From Sulfuricystis multivorans (GTDB lineage Bacteria > Pseudomonadota > Gammaproteobacteria > Burkholderiales > Rhodocyclaceae), in the NCBI RefSeq assembly GCF_003966565.1, contig NZ_AP018718.1:124001-188000 (forward strand): DNA of 64,000 nt, in the 5' to 3' direction. This document shows, piece by piece, positions 27,177-38,100 of the stretch. Position numbers and translations under genes: made by a program. Positions within the stretch are counted from its first letter, which is position 1; the number at the start of each line of letters is the position of its first letter. A model generated the notes under the pieces. The model saw only the letters and a program-made list of their open reading frames with translations. It was not told the DNA's origin and made no database searches.

Positions 27177-28015
27177 GCGCGTGGGATCGCGTCTGGCCGG
27201 CGCCGGCCAAGCTGAACCTATTCCTGCACGTCGTCGGCCGGCGGGCCGACGGCTACCACCTGCTGCAGACGGTGTTCCGGTTCATCGATCTTGCCGACAC
27301 GCTGCGCTTTACGCCGCGCAGCGACGGGCGCATCGTGCTGGCCACCCCGACGCCGGGCGTTGCGCCGGAACAAGATCTGGTGGTGCGCGCGGCAAAGATG
27401 TTGAAAGTCGGCGCTGGTGGAACGGCACTGGGTGCGACCATCCACCTCGAAAAACGCATCCCGATGGGCGGGGGTTTAGGCGGCGGAAGTTCCGATGCCG
27501 CCACCACGTTGATCGCCCTCAACCGGCTCTGGGGTCTGAATCTGCCGCGCGAACGCTTGCAGGAAATCGGCCTGCACTTGGGCGCCGACGTGCCGGTATT
27601 CATCCACGGCCGCAACTGCTTCGCCGAAGGCGTCGGCGAGCGCTTCACCGTCGTTACGGTGCCCGATGCCTGGTATCTGCTGAGCTTTCCGCCGGTCGAG
27701 GTGCCCACGGCGACAATCTTCCGAGCACCGAACCTCCAGCGCGCGACCCCGGCGATTCGTCCTGCCGACTGGCGGCCAGGCTTCGGCCACAACGATCTCG
27801 AGCCGGTGGCCTGCGCGCTCTACCCCGAGGTGGCGCGGCATCTGGCCGAACTTCGCCGCTTCGGCGATGCGCGCATGACCGGCTCGGGCGCCTGCTGTTT
27901 CGTCAGTTTCAAGACGCGTGCCGAAGCCGAACAGGCTCGCCAGGCATTGCCTGCCGATTTCCGCACCGAAATCATTCGGGGGCTCCCCTTGCACCCGTTG
28001 GCAAAACTTGAGTAA
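27173..28015 (+). CDS. ispE: 4-diphosphocytidyl-2-C-methyl-D-erythritol kinase
   Basis: A 280-residue GHMP-family kinase of the MEP isoprenoid pathway. The start MSAWDRVWPAPAKLNLFLHVVGRR overlaps the lolB stop (ATGA); family proteins begin with the same PAPAKLNLFL motif (catalytic lysine region). The ATP-binding loop is IPMGGGLGGGSSDAATTL near residue 100, and the third motif MTGSGACCFVSF is near the C-terminus. In many betaproteobacteria ispE is followed by tRNA-Gln and prs; here rpoH follows instead, so the neighbourhood has been rearranged. Confidence 0.95.
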   Translation: MSAWDRVWPAPAKLNLFLHVVGRRADGYHLLQTVFRFIDLADTLRFTPRSDGRIVLATPTPGVAPEQDLVVRAAKMLKVGAGGTALGATIHLEKRIPMGGGLGGGSSDAATTLIALNRLWGLNLPRERLQEIGLHLGADVPVFIHGRNCFAEGVGERFTVVTVPDAWYLLSFPPVEVPTATIFRAPNLQRATPAIRPADWRPGFGHNDLEPVACALYPEVARHLAELRRFGDARMTGSGACCFVSFKTRAEAEQARQALPADFRTEIIRGLPLHPLAKLE

Positions 28016-28018
28016 TAT
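27989..28018 (+). promoter_or_regulatory. Candidate sigma-70-like promoter for rpoH
   Basis: TTGCAC (27989-27994) and TAATAT (28013-28018) are separated by 18 bp at the 3' end of ispE, upstream of the CIRCE element. Each hexamer matches the consensus at four positions, so this is a weak prediction. Confidence 0.3.
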
Positions 28019-28037
28019 AGTCAGGAACTTTCCGCGA

Positions 28038-28064
28038 TTAGCACTCTCGAACGCAGAGTGCTAA
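28038..28064 (+). promoter_or_regulatory. Perfect CIRCE operator (HrcA-binding site) upstream of rpoH
   Basis: TTAGCACTC, nine bases, then GAGTGCTAA: the canonical CIRCE element with perfect 9-bp arms and the standard 9-bp spacer. HrcA binds CIRCE and represses heat-shock genes until its folding by GroEL fails under stress. The element ends 33 bases before the rpoH start, where it would block transcription of the sigma-32 gene. Neither hrcA nor groESL is in the window. Confidence 0.95.
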
Positions 28065-28097
28065 CATTGAACTGAAAAATTTCAGAAGGAGACCGAC

Positions 28098-29000
28098 ATG
28101 AGCCACGCATTGACCCTAGCCCAATTTCCGGTTCCCTCCGCAAGCAGCAGTCTCGAAGCCTATATCGCGGCCGCCAATCGTTTCCCGATGCTCAGCGAAG
28201 CGGAAGAGCAGCGCTTGGCGCGGCGCTTCCGTGACGAGGGCGATCTCGATGCCGCGCGGCAATTGGTTCTCTCCCACCTGCGGCTGGTGATCGCCGTCGC
28301 GCGCGGCTATCTCGGCTATGGCCTGCCGCATGCCGACCTGATCCAGGAAGGCAATATCGGTCTCATGAAAGCCGTCAAACGTTTCGATCCCGACCGCGGC
28401 GTGCGGCTGGTGTCGTTCGCGCTGCACTGGATCAAGGCCGAGATCCACGAATACATCCTGAAGAACTGGCGGCTCGTCAAGGTTGCGACGACCAAGGCGC
28501 AGAGGAAGCTGTTCTTCAACCTGCGCAGCATGAAGTCCGCGCTCGCCCACGATGCCCAGAGCGAGGCTGGCTTCGCCAGTCTCAGCCCGGCGGAAGTCAA
28601 ATCCGTGGCACGTCAGCTCGGCGTCAAACCGGAAGAAGTCGTCGAGATGGAAACGCGCATGAATGGCGCCGACATCTCGCTCGAACCGCTGACCGACGAC
28701 GAAGACGAGTCTTTCGCGCCGATCGCTTATCTCGCGGCCGATGCGAGCGTCGAGCCCTCGGTCCAGCTCGAACGCAAGGAGCGTGACCGGCTGCACGACA
28801 CGGGTCTTGCCGAAGCGCTCGCCAAGCTCGACGAGCGCAGCCGCGACATCGTCAAGCGCCGCTGGCTGGTCGAAGACGGCGAGGAAGCGGCGACGCTGCA
28901 CGAGCTGGCTGCCGAATATGGCGTCTCGGCAGAGCGCATCCGCCAGATCGAGGCGAAGGCGATGCAGAAAATGCGTGGCGTGCTCGCCGCGCGGATGTGA
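28098..29000 (+). CDS. rpoH: RNA polymerase heat-shock sigma factor RpoH (sigma-32)
   Basis: A 300-residue group 3 sigma factor. Region 2 has LVLSHLRLVIAVARGYLGYGLPHADLIQEGNIGLMKAVKRFDP; the RpoH box between regions 2 and 3 is present as TTKAQRKLFFNLRSMK (residues about 130-146), and region 4 (ELAAEYGVSAERIRQIEAKAMQKMR) ends the protein. It directs transcription of chaperone and protease genes. A strong ribosome site (AGAAGGAGA) precedes the start. The perfect CIRCE element upstream shows that HrcA probably controls it, linking the two heat-shock circuits. Confidence 0.97.
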   Translation: MSHALTLAQFPVPSASSSLEAYIAAANRFPMLSEAEEQRLARRFRDEGDLDAARQLVLSHLRLVIAVARGYLGYGLPHADLIQEGNIGLMKAVKRFDPDRGVRLVSFALHWIKAEIHEYILKNWRLVKVATTKAQRKLFFNLRSMKSALAHDAQSEAGFASLSPAEVKSVARQLGVKPEEVVEMETRMNGADISLEPLTDDEDESFAPIAYLAADASVEPSVQLERKERDRLHDTGLAEALAKLDERSRDIVKRRWLVEDGEEAATLHELAAEYGVSAERIRQIEAKAMQKMRGVLAARM

Positions 29001-29015
29001 TCCTCTTGAGGAGCG

Positions 29016-29049
29016 AACGATGGGCCGCTACTGCGGCCCATGTTCGTTC
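29016..29049 (+). terminator. Hairpin after rpoH
   Basis: ATGGGCCGC (29020-29028) pairs exactly with GCGGCCCAT (29033-29041) around a 4-base loop, and the flanks GAACG/CGTTC add further pairs. It starts 15-20 bases after the rpoH stop. There is no long T tract, so it could be a weak terminator or an mRNA-stabilising stem. Confidence 0.5.
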
Positions 29050-29236
29050 CGAGCCGCTTTCCAGTTCCGCCAGCGCGGACTCATGTCCGAAGCGCGTTGC
29101 CATGCCACCTTCGCTGCAAGCGGTCGCGTCGGTAGCCGGTTCCAGCTCCTCCTGCCAAAAGGCGTCGTCGAGCGCTCAACGTTCGGGCGCGGATAGTTGC
29201 ACAATCTCCTCGATCTTCTTGATGTAACGCATCTCT
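29050..29236. other. Spacer between rpoH and the MarR gene
   Basis: No gene is supported here. On the minus strand an 18-codon frame (MRYIKKIEEIVQL...) starts 6 bases after the MarR stop with an AGGGTG upstream, too short to call. Confidence 0.4.
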
Positions 29237-29719
29237 TCACCCTCGGCTCATTTTCTGCAGAACGTTGCCGATGGCCTTGCACAGACAAATGAGCTCGCCA
29301 CGGGGCAGCGATAGCAAAGCGTCGCGCAGGCGGCCTTGGAGCGGGCCGGGTATCGCACTCACCAGAGCGTTGCCCTTTGCTGTCAGATGCAGGCAGATCA
29401 CCCGGCTGTCGGCGCATTGCCGCTGGCGGAAGATCAAGTCCTTCGCTTCGAGCTTGTCGAGCAAGTTGCTTGCCGTTGACGGATGGATGAACATCGCTTC
29501 GGCGAGTTCGCCGATGCGCAAGCCCGGTTGTGCGGAAACGAGCCAAAGCGCCCACAGCTGCGATCCGGAAAGACCATGCCCCGGATCGATACTCTGCATG
29601 CCGGCCTCGACGAGGCGCACGAGCCTGAGGATCAGGCCAAAGGCGATTTCGGGCGTCGTGATGGGTATGGAAGCCTCCTCGGCTATCTTGGCATTGCGAA
29701 CGATCGGGCTGCTGGACAT
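29237..29719 (-). CDS. MarR family transcriptional regulator
   Basis: A 160-residue winged-helix repressor-type protein. The helix-turn-helix reads LRIGELAEAMFIHPSTASNLLDKLEAKDLI and the wing RQRQCADSRVICLHLTAKG, both classical MarR features. The open frame continues 22 codons upstream to 29785, but a good -35/-10 pair and a palindrome lie inside that extension, so the ATG at 29719 is preferred. It is divergent from the trehalose operon; the shared region has a palindrome over its own promoter, which points to autoregulation and possibly control of the operon. The ligand is unknown. Confidence 0.88.
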   Translation of the reverse strand: MSSSPIVRNAKIAEEASIPITTPEIAFGLILRLVRLVEAGMQSIDPGHGLSGSQLWALWLVSAQPGLRIGELAEAMFIHPSTASNLLDKLEAKDLIFRQRQCADSRVICLHLTAKGNALVSAIPGPLQGRLRDALLSLPRGELICLCKAIGNVLQKMSRG

Positions 29720-29751
29720 GGATTTGCCGGCTTGGGAGGACGAAACTGTTC

Positions 29752-29785
29752 GTGCAATAATGTTTTGCACAAAATCATCTGTCAA
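29752..29785 (-). promoter_or_regulatory. MarR promoter with overlapping palindromic operator
   Basis: On the minus strand TTGACA (29785-29780) and CATTAT (29762-29757) are 17 bp apart, a near-ideal sigma-70 layout. The inverted repeat GTGCAA-N7-TTGCAC (29752-29770) covers the -10 box. A bound MarR dimer there would block its own promoter. A further inverted repeat GTTACGC/GCGTAAC (29805-29811, 29829-29835) lies on the trehalose-operon side. Confidence 0.7.
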
Positions 29786-29871
29786 GCGTTCCGTTCCGCA
29801 GTGGGTTACGCTTGGGAATGCATGTCACGCGTAACACACGGCCACATGAACGCAAGCGAGGAGACCCGAAG

Positions 29872-32800
29872 GTGCGCGAGGAAACATCGGCAAATGTGGA
29901 GCACGTGGCCAGCAGCTGGGGGGACGATCCGCTCTGGTTCAAAGACGCGCTCATCTACGAGCTGCACGTCAAAGCGTTTTTCGACAGTGACGGCAGCGGC
30001 AGCGGCGATTTCCAAGGGTTGACCGAGAAACTCGATTATCTCCAGGATCTCGGCGTCAATACGCTCTGGCTTTTGCCGTTCTATCCTTCGCCCTTCAAGG
30101 ACGACGGCTACGACATTTCCGACTATCGCAACGTCCATCCGGAATACGGCACGATGGCCGATGTGCGTAACTTCATCCGCGAAGCGCACCGCCGCGGGTT
30201 GAAGATCATCACCGAACTGGTCATCAACCATACTTCGGATCAACATCCTTGGTTCCAAGCCGCACGCCGGGCGCCGCCGGGTTCGAGCAAGCGCAACTTC
30301 TATGTCTGGAGCGATACCGACAAGAAGTATGCCGGCACCCGCATCATCTTCACCGACAGCGAGAAATCGAACTGGGCTTGGGATGAGGTGGCGCAGGCCT
30401 ATTACTGGCATCGTTTCTTCTCACATCAGCCCGATCTCAATTTCGACAACCCGGCCGTGGTCAGGGCGGTAATCCGCATCATGCGTTTCTGGCTCGACCT
30501 CGGCATCGATGGCTTACGGCTCGATGCGATCCCTTACTTGTGCGAACGCGAGGGCACGAACAACGAGAACCTGCCGGAAACCCATGCGGTGATCAAACGG
30601 ATGCGCACCGAGATCGACGCCCGCTACGCCAACCGCATGCTATTGGCCGAGGCCAATCAGTGGCCTGAGGACGTGCGCGAGTATTTCGGCAATGGCGACG
30701 AATGCCATATGGCCTACCACTTTCCGTTGATGCCGCGCATGTACATGGCGATCGCCCAAGAGGATCGCCACCCGATCGTCGAGATCATGCGACAAACCCC
30801 GGACATTCCGGAGAGTTGTCAGTGGGCGATCTTTCTGCGCAACCATGACGAGCTGACGCTGGAAATGGTCACCGATCGCGAACGTGATTACATGTATCGC
30901 ATGTATGCCACCGATCCGCGCTCGCGCGTCAATGTCGGCATCCGTCGCCGCTTGGCGCCGCTGATGGACAACAACCGCGACAAGATCGAGCTGATGAATT
31001 TCCTGCTCATGACGATGCCGGGTTCGCCGATCATTTATTACGGTGATGAAATCGGCATGGGGGACAATATTTTCCTGGGCGACAGGAATGGCGTCCGCAC
31101 ACCGATGCAGTGGAGTCCAGACCGCAACGGCGGATTCTCGCGCGCCGATCCACAGCGACTTTACCTGCCGCCGATCATGGATCCGATCTACGGCTACGAA
31201 GCGGTCAATGTCGAGGCGCAGCAGCGCAATCCTTCGTCGCTGCTCAACTGGATGAAGCGCATGATCGCCGTGCGCAAGGCCCACCGGGCATTCGGCCGTG
31301 GCAGCCTGAACTTCCTCGAGCCTGGCAACCGCAAGGTGCTCGCCTATGTACGGGAATGGCGAGACGAGATCATTTTGTGCGTAGTCAACCTGTCGCGCAA
31401 CGCGCAGCCCGTCGAGCTCGACCTTGCGCCATGGAAAGGACGCGTCCCCGTAGAGCTGATGGGCGGCACGGTCTTCCCGCCGATCGGCACGCTACCCTAC
31501 CTGCTGACACTCAAGGGTTATGGCTTCTACGCTTTCCGGCTCTCTCTCGATGCCGAGGTGCCCTACTGGCACGAAGAACGGCTGCCACGCCCAGAATTGC
31601 CGGTGCTGGTGCTGACCGAAGGCTGGCTGACGCTCGCCGGGGGCAAGGCCGATGCAAGCCTGGTGCGCCGTACCATCGCGGCGACGACCGCGGAACGTCT
31701 CACGCATCAAGTGATCGGGCCTTATTTACAGACCAAGCGCTGGTTCAAGGGGCGCAACCGGCCGATTCAGAAGGTTACCTTGGTGGAGAAAGGGGAGTGG
31801 AACACCCCGCAGGGAAGCTGGTTCCTGACCCTGATCGAGGTCGGATTCGCGGAAGGCGATGCTCAGCGTTATTTCTTGCCGATGGCGATTTGCTGGGAAG
31901 ATGAAGCCAGCCAGGAGCGGCTGTCGGCATTGGCGCCCTGGATGCTGGCAAAGGTGCGTCAGAAAGCGCGGATGGGAATTCTCTATGGCGCTTATGGCGA
32001 CGAGCAATTCTGTCGCGCGCTGGTGCGCGGCATCGGTGCCAATCTCGAAATACCGTTAGGCAAGGGACGTGTTTCTTTCCGCCGTTGCCCACCGTTCGAT
32101 GCACTGGCCGATGGCGTCGAAGCGACGATCAGCCATCCCGCGCTCGAGCAGAGCAATACCACGGTCTATTTCGGCAACCGGCTATTCCTGAAAGGCTATC
32201 GGCAAGTGCAGGCGGGGATCAACCCAGAAGTGGAGATGGGTTGTTATCTCACCGAGACTGCGCAGTTCGGGCACATCGTGCCGGTCGCGGGCACGATCGA
32301 GCTCATGGGCAGCGATGGCAATCACTATACCCTCGCACTGCTGCAAGCCTATGTCGAGCACCAGAACGACGGCTGGAATTATGCGCTCGACTATGTCGAC
32401 CGCTTCCTTGCCGAGCGACTCGCGGATCCGAACGGCCAGAAGAAAACGGCGACAAGCGATCACCACGGCTTTTTCCGCGCACTGATGGCAACGCTCGGGC
32501 GGCGCACGGCCGAACTGCATCTCGCCTTGTGCCGCGAGAGCGACGATCCAGCCTTCGCGCCCGAGCCGATCGAACCGGCCGATCTCGATCAATGGAGTCG
32601 TGAGGCACGCACTCTTGCGGTCGATGCCCTGGATCGCCTCGAGCATTTCCGTGATGGCGCTGGCGAAGAACAACGTAGCGGCATCGACCGCTTGCTCGCC
32701 AAACGTCAACGGCTGCTCGACCATTTCGCACCGCAACGTCTGGCCGGTATCCAAGGATTGAAAACACGCCACCACGGTGACTTCACTCTCGGTCAGGTGC

Positions 32801-33240
32801 TGTTGGCGCACAATGACTTCATCATTACCGATTTCGAGGGTAATCCGAAACGTTCGCTTGCCGATAGGCGCCGTAAGCACAGCCCGTTGCGCGACGTCGC
32901 CAGCATGCTGCGCTGCTTCAGCTACGTTGCGGCTCTTGCCGCCAACAAGGCAACGGCCGAGCGCCCCGCCGACCGCCATCGGCTTGGCCCGCTCGTCCAA
33001 GAGTGGGAAAAAGACACCGCTGCGGCGTTCTTGTCCGCCTATCGGGCAACCATTGCTCAATGTCCGAGATTCGACACCGGCGATGCCTGCTTCCAACGCT
33101 TGATCGAGTTCTTCACCTTCGAGAAAGCGTGCGCCGAGTTGCTCGATGAAATGGAAAACCGGCCCGACTGGCTGGCCATCCCGATATTCAGTCTGTTGCG
33201 CCTGCTCGAAGCGCATGCGCCGACGGAACAGGCGTCATGA
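29872..33240 (+). CDS. treS: Trehalose synthase-maltokinase fusion
   Basis: A 1122-residue bifunctional protein. Residues about 15-560 are a GH13 trehalose synthase (maltose-trehalose interconversion): [23 protein letters not shown], the nucleophile Asp in [13 protein letters not shown], the Glu in [13 protein letters not shown], and [12 protein letters not shown]. Residues about 590-1110 are a maltokinase (Mak/Pep2 type) that phosphorylates maltose to maltose-1-phosphate: [12 protein letters not shown] and [11 protein letters not shown] form the catalytic loop (a Thr replaces the usual His in HGDxHxGQ). The GTG start at 29872 has GAGGAG eight bases upstream and was chosen over TTG/ATG starts at 29812/29818. 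First gene of the operon. Confidence 0.94.
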   Translation: MREETSANVEHVASSWGDDPLWFKDALIYELHVKAFFDSDGSGSGDFQGLTEKLDYLQDLGVNTLWLLPFYPSPFKDDGYDISDYRNVHPEYGTMADVRNFIREAHRRGLKIITELVINHTSDQHPWFQAARRAPPGSSKRNFYVWSDTDKKYAGTRIIFTDSEKSNWAWDEVAQAYYWHRFFSHQPDLNFDNPAVVRAVIRIMRFWLDLGIDGLRLDAIPYLCEREGTNNENLPETHAVIKRMRTEIDARYANRMLLAEANQWPEDVREYFGNGDECHMAYHFPLMPRMYMAIAQEDRHPIVEIMRQTPDIPESCQWAIFLRNHDELTLEMVTDRERDYMYRMYATDPRSRVNVGIRRRLAPLMDNNRDKIELMNFLLMTMPGSPIIYYGDEIGMGDNIFLGDRNGVRTPMQWSPDRNGGFSRADPQRLYLPPIMDPIYGYEAVNVEAQQRNPSSLLNWMKRMIAVRKAHRAFGRGSLNFLEPGNRKVLAYVREWRDEIILCVVNLSRNAQPVELDLAPWKGRVPVELMGGTVFPPIGTLPYLLTLKGYGFYAFRLSLDAEVPYWHEERLPRPELPVLVLTEGWLTLAGGKADASLVRRTIAATTAERLTHQVIGPYLQTKRWFKGRNRPIQKVTLVEKGEWNTPQGSWFLTLIEVGFAEGDAQRYFLPMAICWEDEASQERLSALAPWMLAKVRQKARMGILYGAYGDEQFCRALVRGIGANLEIPLGKGRVSFRRCPPFDALADGVEATISHPALEQSNTTVYFGNRLFLKGYRQVQAGINPEVEMGCYLTETAQFGHIVPVAGTIELMGSDGNHYTLALLQAYVEHQNDGWNYALDYVDRFLAERLADPNGQKKTATSDHHGFFRALMATLGRRTAELHLALCRESDDPAFAPEPIEPADLDQWSREARTLAVDALDRLEHFRDGAGEEQRSGIDRLLAKRQRLLDHFAPQRLAGIQGLKTRHHGDFTLGQVLLAHNDFIITDFEGNPKRSLADRRRKHSPLRDVASMLRCFSYVAALAANKATAERPADRHRLGPLVQEWEKDTAAAFLSAYRATIAQCPRFDTGDACFQRLIEFFTFEKACAELLDEMENRPDWLAIPIFSLLRLLEAHAPTEQAS

Positions 33241-35105
33241 TGAATCGGTTCTCGCATGCCATGCCGTTCGGGGCCCGGGTGACGCCCGTCGGCGTGCATT
33301 TCGGGCTTTGGGCGCCATCGGCGCTACGAGTGATATTGCATATTGAAGGCGATCCACCTGCCGAATATCCGATGACTCGCGACATGACGGGTTGGCATAC
33401 CCTGGAACTGGCCACCGCCGCAGCCGGTACGCGCTATCGGTTCCGCGTGTCCACGGAACAGGGCGAAAGCCTGCTCGTGCCCGATCCCGCCTCACGTTAC
33501 AACCCGGACGACGTGCATGGTCCCTCGGAAGTCATTGATCCGACCGCCTTCGTCTGGCCGACCGGCGAGTGTGACTGGAGCGGCCGGCCCTGGCATGAAG
33601 CGGTGATCTACGAATTGCACATCGGCACTTTTTCGCCGCCGGGCGATTTCGCCGGCGCCGAAGCGCGACTGGATCATCTCCTCGATCTCGGTGTGACAGC
33701 CATCGAACTGATGCCAGTGGCGGATTTTCCGGGGCGACGTAACTGGGGCTACGACGGTGTGCTGCCGTTCGCACCGGATAGCGCCTATGGCCGTCCGGAA
33801 GATCTCAAGCGTCTCGTCGCCAGCGCCCATGCACGCGGACTGATGGTGTTCCTCGACGTCGTCTTCAACCACTTCGGGCCCGAGGGCAACTATCTCCATT
33901 GCTATTGCCCGGAGTTTTTCGATCCGCACCATCGGACACCGTGGGGAGCGGCGATCAGTTTCGCCGGCAAACGCAGTCGTATCGTGCGGGATTTCTTTGT
34001 TCACAATGCACTCTACTGGCTCGAGGAATATCGCCTCGATGGGCTGCGTCTCGATGCCGTCCATGCGATCCGCGACGAGACGGCACCCGACATCGTCGAG
34101 GAAATCCGCGACGCCGTGCTTGGGTTTGCTGCCGCGCAGGGACGCCACATCCACTTGATCCTCGAAAACGACAGGAATCAGGCGCGCTATCTCGAAACTC
34201 GGCGCTGGCAAGACGGCAGCGCGCCCGGCGGCGTGGCCCAATGGAACGACGACTTCCATCATGCGCTGCATGTGATCCTCACTGGCGAGACGGATGGTTA
34301 TTACGCCGACTATGCCGACGATCCGTTCATGCCGCTGGCGCGCTGTCTGGCCGAAGGCTTTGCCTGGCAGGGCCAAGTTTCGCCTTACCGCGAGGGCGCC
34401 GTGCGCGGCGAACCCAGCGGCCATCTGCCGCCGACCGTCTTCGTCGATTTCTTGCAAACCCATGATCAGATCGGCAATCGGGCTTTCGGCGAGCGCTTGT
34501 GTCATCTCGCCCCGACAGCCGCGCTCGAGGCGGCCACCGCCGTGCTGATACTCTCGCCCTCGCCACCGCTGCTGTTCATGGGTGAGGAATTCGCCGCCAG
34601 ACAGCCATTTTTGTATTTCTGTGATTTCGGGCCGGAGCTCGCTGCTGCGGTCACTGCCGGGCGGCGCGCCGAATTCGCCCGTTTCGCGCGTTTTGCCGAT
34701 CCGGGGCGGCGAGAGGACATCCCCGACCCCAACGACGCCGCCACCTTTTCCCGTTGCGTGCTCGACTGGGATGCGCTCGATGCGCTGCCGCAGCAACGGA
34801 TGCTGACGCTCTACAAGCGCCTGCTGGCACTACGAAGCCAAGAGATCGTGCCGCGCCTTGCCGGCATACGGGGCGGTGCCCATGTGACGCGCTTGGGTGT
34901 GCGGGCTTTGCGTGCCCAATGGCTGCTCGGCGACGATAGTTGCCTCATTGTCACCATGAATCTTGCCCAAGAGGCGCAGACAGGCATCGCTGTTGTGCCA
35001 GGGCGGGTGCTTTTCGCGCTGCCCTCGCTCGATGACGAGCCGTGGCTCGAGGGCCGTCTGCCGCCTTGGTCGGTGATCTGGCAGATCGACGAAGAGGGTA
35101 GATGA
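33237..35105 (+). CDS. treZ: Malto-oligosyltrehalose trehalohydrolase
   Basis: A 622-residue GH13 enzyme that releases trehalose from maltooligosyltrehalose made by TreY. An N-terminal CBM48/E-set domain ([19 protein letters not shown]) leads to the catalytic barrel: [39 protein letters not shown], the nucleophile in [22 protein letters not shown] and [17 protein letters not shown]. The start overlaps the TreS-Mak stop by 4 bp and its stop overlaps the MalQ-TreY start by 4 bp, so the three are one translationally coupled operon. Confidence 0.95.
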   Translation: MMNRFSHAMPFGARVTPVGVHFGLWAPSALRVILHIEGDPPAEYPMTRDMTGWHTLELATAAAGTRYRFRVSTEQGESLLVPDPASRYNPDDVHGPSEVIDPTAFVWPTGECDWSGRPWHEAVIYELHIGTFSPPGDFAGAEARLDHLLDLGVTAIELMPVADFPGRRNWGYDGVLPFAPDSAYGRPEDLKRLVASAHARGLMVFLDVVFNHFGPEGNYLHCYCPEFFDPHHRTPWGAAISFAGKRSRIVRDFFVHNALYWLEEYRLDGLRLDAVHAIRDETAPDIVEEIRDAVLGFAAAQGRHIHLILENDRNQARYLETRRWQDGSAPGGVAQWNDDFHHALHVILTGETDGYYADYADDPFMPLARCLAEGFAWQGQVSPYREGAVRGEPSGHLPPTVFVDFLQTHDQIGNRAFGERLCHLAPTAALEAATAVLILSPSPPLLFMGEEFAARQPFLYFCDFGPELAAAVTAGRRAEFARFARFADPGRREDIPDPNDAATFSRCVLDWDALDALPQQRMLTLYKRLLALRSQEIVPRLAGIRGGAHVTRLGVRALRAQWLLGDDSCLIVTMNLAQEAQTGIAVVPGRVLFALPSLDDEPWLEGRLPPWSVIWQIDEEGR

Positions 35106-38100
35106 TGAGCGCAGCGCAGTCAGGGCTTCGTATGCTGGCGCGATACTGCGGTATCGCCGATGGCTACACCGACGTCTGGGGCCAAACGCATGCGACGACG
35201 GACGAGACTCGACGCGCGCTGCTCGGCGCGATGCGATTACCTGTCGATGCGCGCGCGCCGGACGATATCCTGGAGGAGCTGCAAGCGCGCGACGGGCAAC
35301 GCATCCTGCCAGCGGTGCACGTCGTGCGCGCAGACGCACCTCTGTCGATCCGTCTTGGTGTGCCGGCACGCGCCGCTCGGGAGCGCTGGCGCTGGAACCT
35401 GCATACCGAAGCCGGCAGGATCACGAGTGGCGAAATCGTGCCGGCGATGCTCCCTTTGCTGGGCAAGTGGCTTACCGTCACACAAACAGAGGTTTCGACG
35501 CCAGATCGGGAATGGCGTCATTACGCTCTCGAGCTGCCGAGTGTCAGCGAGACTGGCTACCATCGTTTCGATATCACCACGACGGATGGGGCGCTCAAGG
35601 CCGTCATGAGTCTGATCGTCGCCCCGCCCACCTGTTACCAGCCTGAGGCGATCCGCGGTTGCGGGCGGGTCTGGGGGCTGGCGGTGCAGCTTTATGGGAT
35701 GCGCTCGCGCCGCAACTGGGGAATGGGCGATTTCACCGATCTGCGCAATCTCGTCGATATGACGGCGGATGCCGGCGGCGGCATCATTGGCATCAATCCG
35801 CTGCACGCGCTGTTCCCGGACGATCCGCAGCATTTCAGTCCCTATAGCCCATCGAACCGCAGTGCCTTGAATGTGCTTTACATCGACGTCGAGGCCACGC
35901 GCGAATTCCACGAATGTGCAGCCGCCCAGGCGTTCGTTGCCGCACCCGAATTCCAAGCGCGGCTGCGGCGTCTGCGTGCCGAGGAGCTGGTCGATTATCC
36001 GGCAGTGGCCCAAGCCAAGCGCGAGGTGCTCGAGCTGCTCTACCGCCATTTCTGCGAGCAACATCTGGCGCGCGATTCCGAGTATGCCCGTGCATTCCGT
36101 CAGTATTGCGCGGAGCGTGGTGCGACACTCGAATATCAGGCGCTGTTTGATGCGCTGCAGGCGCATTTTCGTGCCACCGATCCACTTGTCTGGGGGTGGC
36201 CGGTCTGGCCAGAGGCCTATCGCGATCCGCATGGGCCGGCGGTCAAGGCTTTCGTCGCGGCGCAGACCGAGCGGGTGGAATTCTTCGCCTGGCTGCAATG
36301 GCTTGCCGACAGCCAGCTGGCTGAAGTCGGACAACGCTCGTGGCAACGCGGCCTGGGGGTCGGTCTGTATGCCGATCTGGCCGTCGGCGCGAACCCGGCT
36401 GGCGCCGAAGTCTGGGCATGGCAAGACGTGTTCGCGGTCGGTGCCCATGCCGGTGCGCCGCCGGAAAGAATCAATCTGAACGGCCAGGATTGGGGACTGC
36501 CCCCGTTCATTCCCCACCGTTTGCGCGAGGTGGCCTACGCGCCATTGATCGCCATTTTGCGTGCCAACATGCGTCATGCCGGCGCATTGCGCCTCGATCA
36601 TGCAATGTTCATGACGCGGCTGTTCTGGGTGCCTGCCGGCAAGCCGCCGAGCGAGGGCGCCTATGTTGCTTACCCGCTCGAAGAGATGCTCGGTATCGTC
36701 GCCTTGGAGAGCCAGCGCAACCAGTGTCTGATCATCGGCGAGGACCTCGGCACCGTGCCCGAAGGTTTCCGTGAACGGCTGGCCGGCACGGATATCCTGT
36801 CCTACCGACCCTTGGTCGAGGAACGCGATGCCGAAGGCGGATTCTTGCCCCCGGCCGAGTTTCCGGCGCAAGCGTTGGTGAGCTTCGCGACCCACGACAT
36901 GCCGACTCTGGCCGGATTCTGGCTGGGCCGTGATCTCGACGCCCGCGCGGCGCTCGGCCTGTTTCCCGATGAGGCGCAGCGCGAGAGCTTCGTCGTGGAA
37001 CGGGCGCAGGATCGGGCCCGCCTCTTGATCGCGCTGGCACGCGAAAAGCTATTGCCTGAAGGTGTCGGCGTTCATCCGGTCGCGGTGCCGGAGATCACGC
37101 TGCCGCTGGCGCTTGGCGTGCAAGCCTATCTCGCCCGCAGCCCTGCACGCATCTGTCTGGTGCAGCCCGAGGACATCCTTGGCGTCGTCGAGCAGGCCAA
37201 TCTGCCGGGAACATTGGACGATCGTCATCCCAACTGGCAACGCCGCTTGACGCTCGACCTCGAGGAATGGCCTGCCGATCGCCGTTTCCGCGCCCATGGC
37301 GAGGTGCTGTGCCGCGAACGCGGCAGCGCGGTGACGCCGCATACCCCAGAACCGACCCCGCGGCGCACGGCCGTCATCCCGCGCGCCACTTATCGTCTGC
37401 AGTTCAACAAATCATTCACCTTTGCGCTGGCGGCGGAACTCGTTCCCTATCTCGCCGCTTTGGGCGTAAGCCACGTCTATGCTTCGCCCTACTTGAAGGC
37501 GCGCCCAGGCAGCAATCATGGTTACGACATCGTCGATCATGCCGCACTGAATCCCGAAATCGGTACCGTAGAGGATCACGAACGTTTCATCGCGGCGCTC
37601 AAGTCGCACGGTATGGGTCTGATCCTCGACGTGGTGCCCAATCACATGGGCGTGATGGGCGCCGACAATGCCTGGTGGCTCGACGTGCTCGAAAATGGCC
37701 CGGCGGCGACCCATGCCGCTTATTTCGACATCGACTGGGATCCCCCCAATCCACGGCTCAAAGGCAAGGTGTTGTTGCCGATCCTCGGCGATCATTATGG
37801 CGCGGTGCTCAACCGAGGCGAATTGCGTCTCGAATTCGATGCCGACCATGGGGAGTTCAGCCTTTACTACTGGCAACACCGCTTGCCGATCGATCCGGCC
37901 ACCTATCCGAAGATCGTCGGTTGGCGCATCGACCGCTTGGCGAACGTGCTAGGAGAACAAGACGAGCGCTTCGTCGAACTATCGAGCCTGCTGACCGCGT
38001 TTTCGCGCTTGCCTGACCGTCTGACCGTCAATGGTGCGGCAATGGCCGAGCGACAGCGCGACAAGGAAGTGCACAAACGCCATCTGGCCGCACTCTGCAA

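Noticed and set aside
29180-29233. 18-codon frame after the MarR gene (MRYIKKIEEIVQL...)
   Set aside because: Too short and unsupported, although spacing to an AGGGTG is acceptable.
29720-29785. Upstream start for MarR adding 22 residues
   Set aside because: The segment contains a promoter and palindrome, and the ATG at 29719 restores normal length.
35237-36895. Minus-strand open frame of 552 codons
   Set aside because: Antisense to the MalQ part of the MalQ-TreY fusion.
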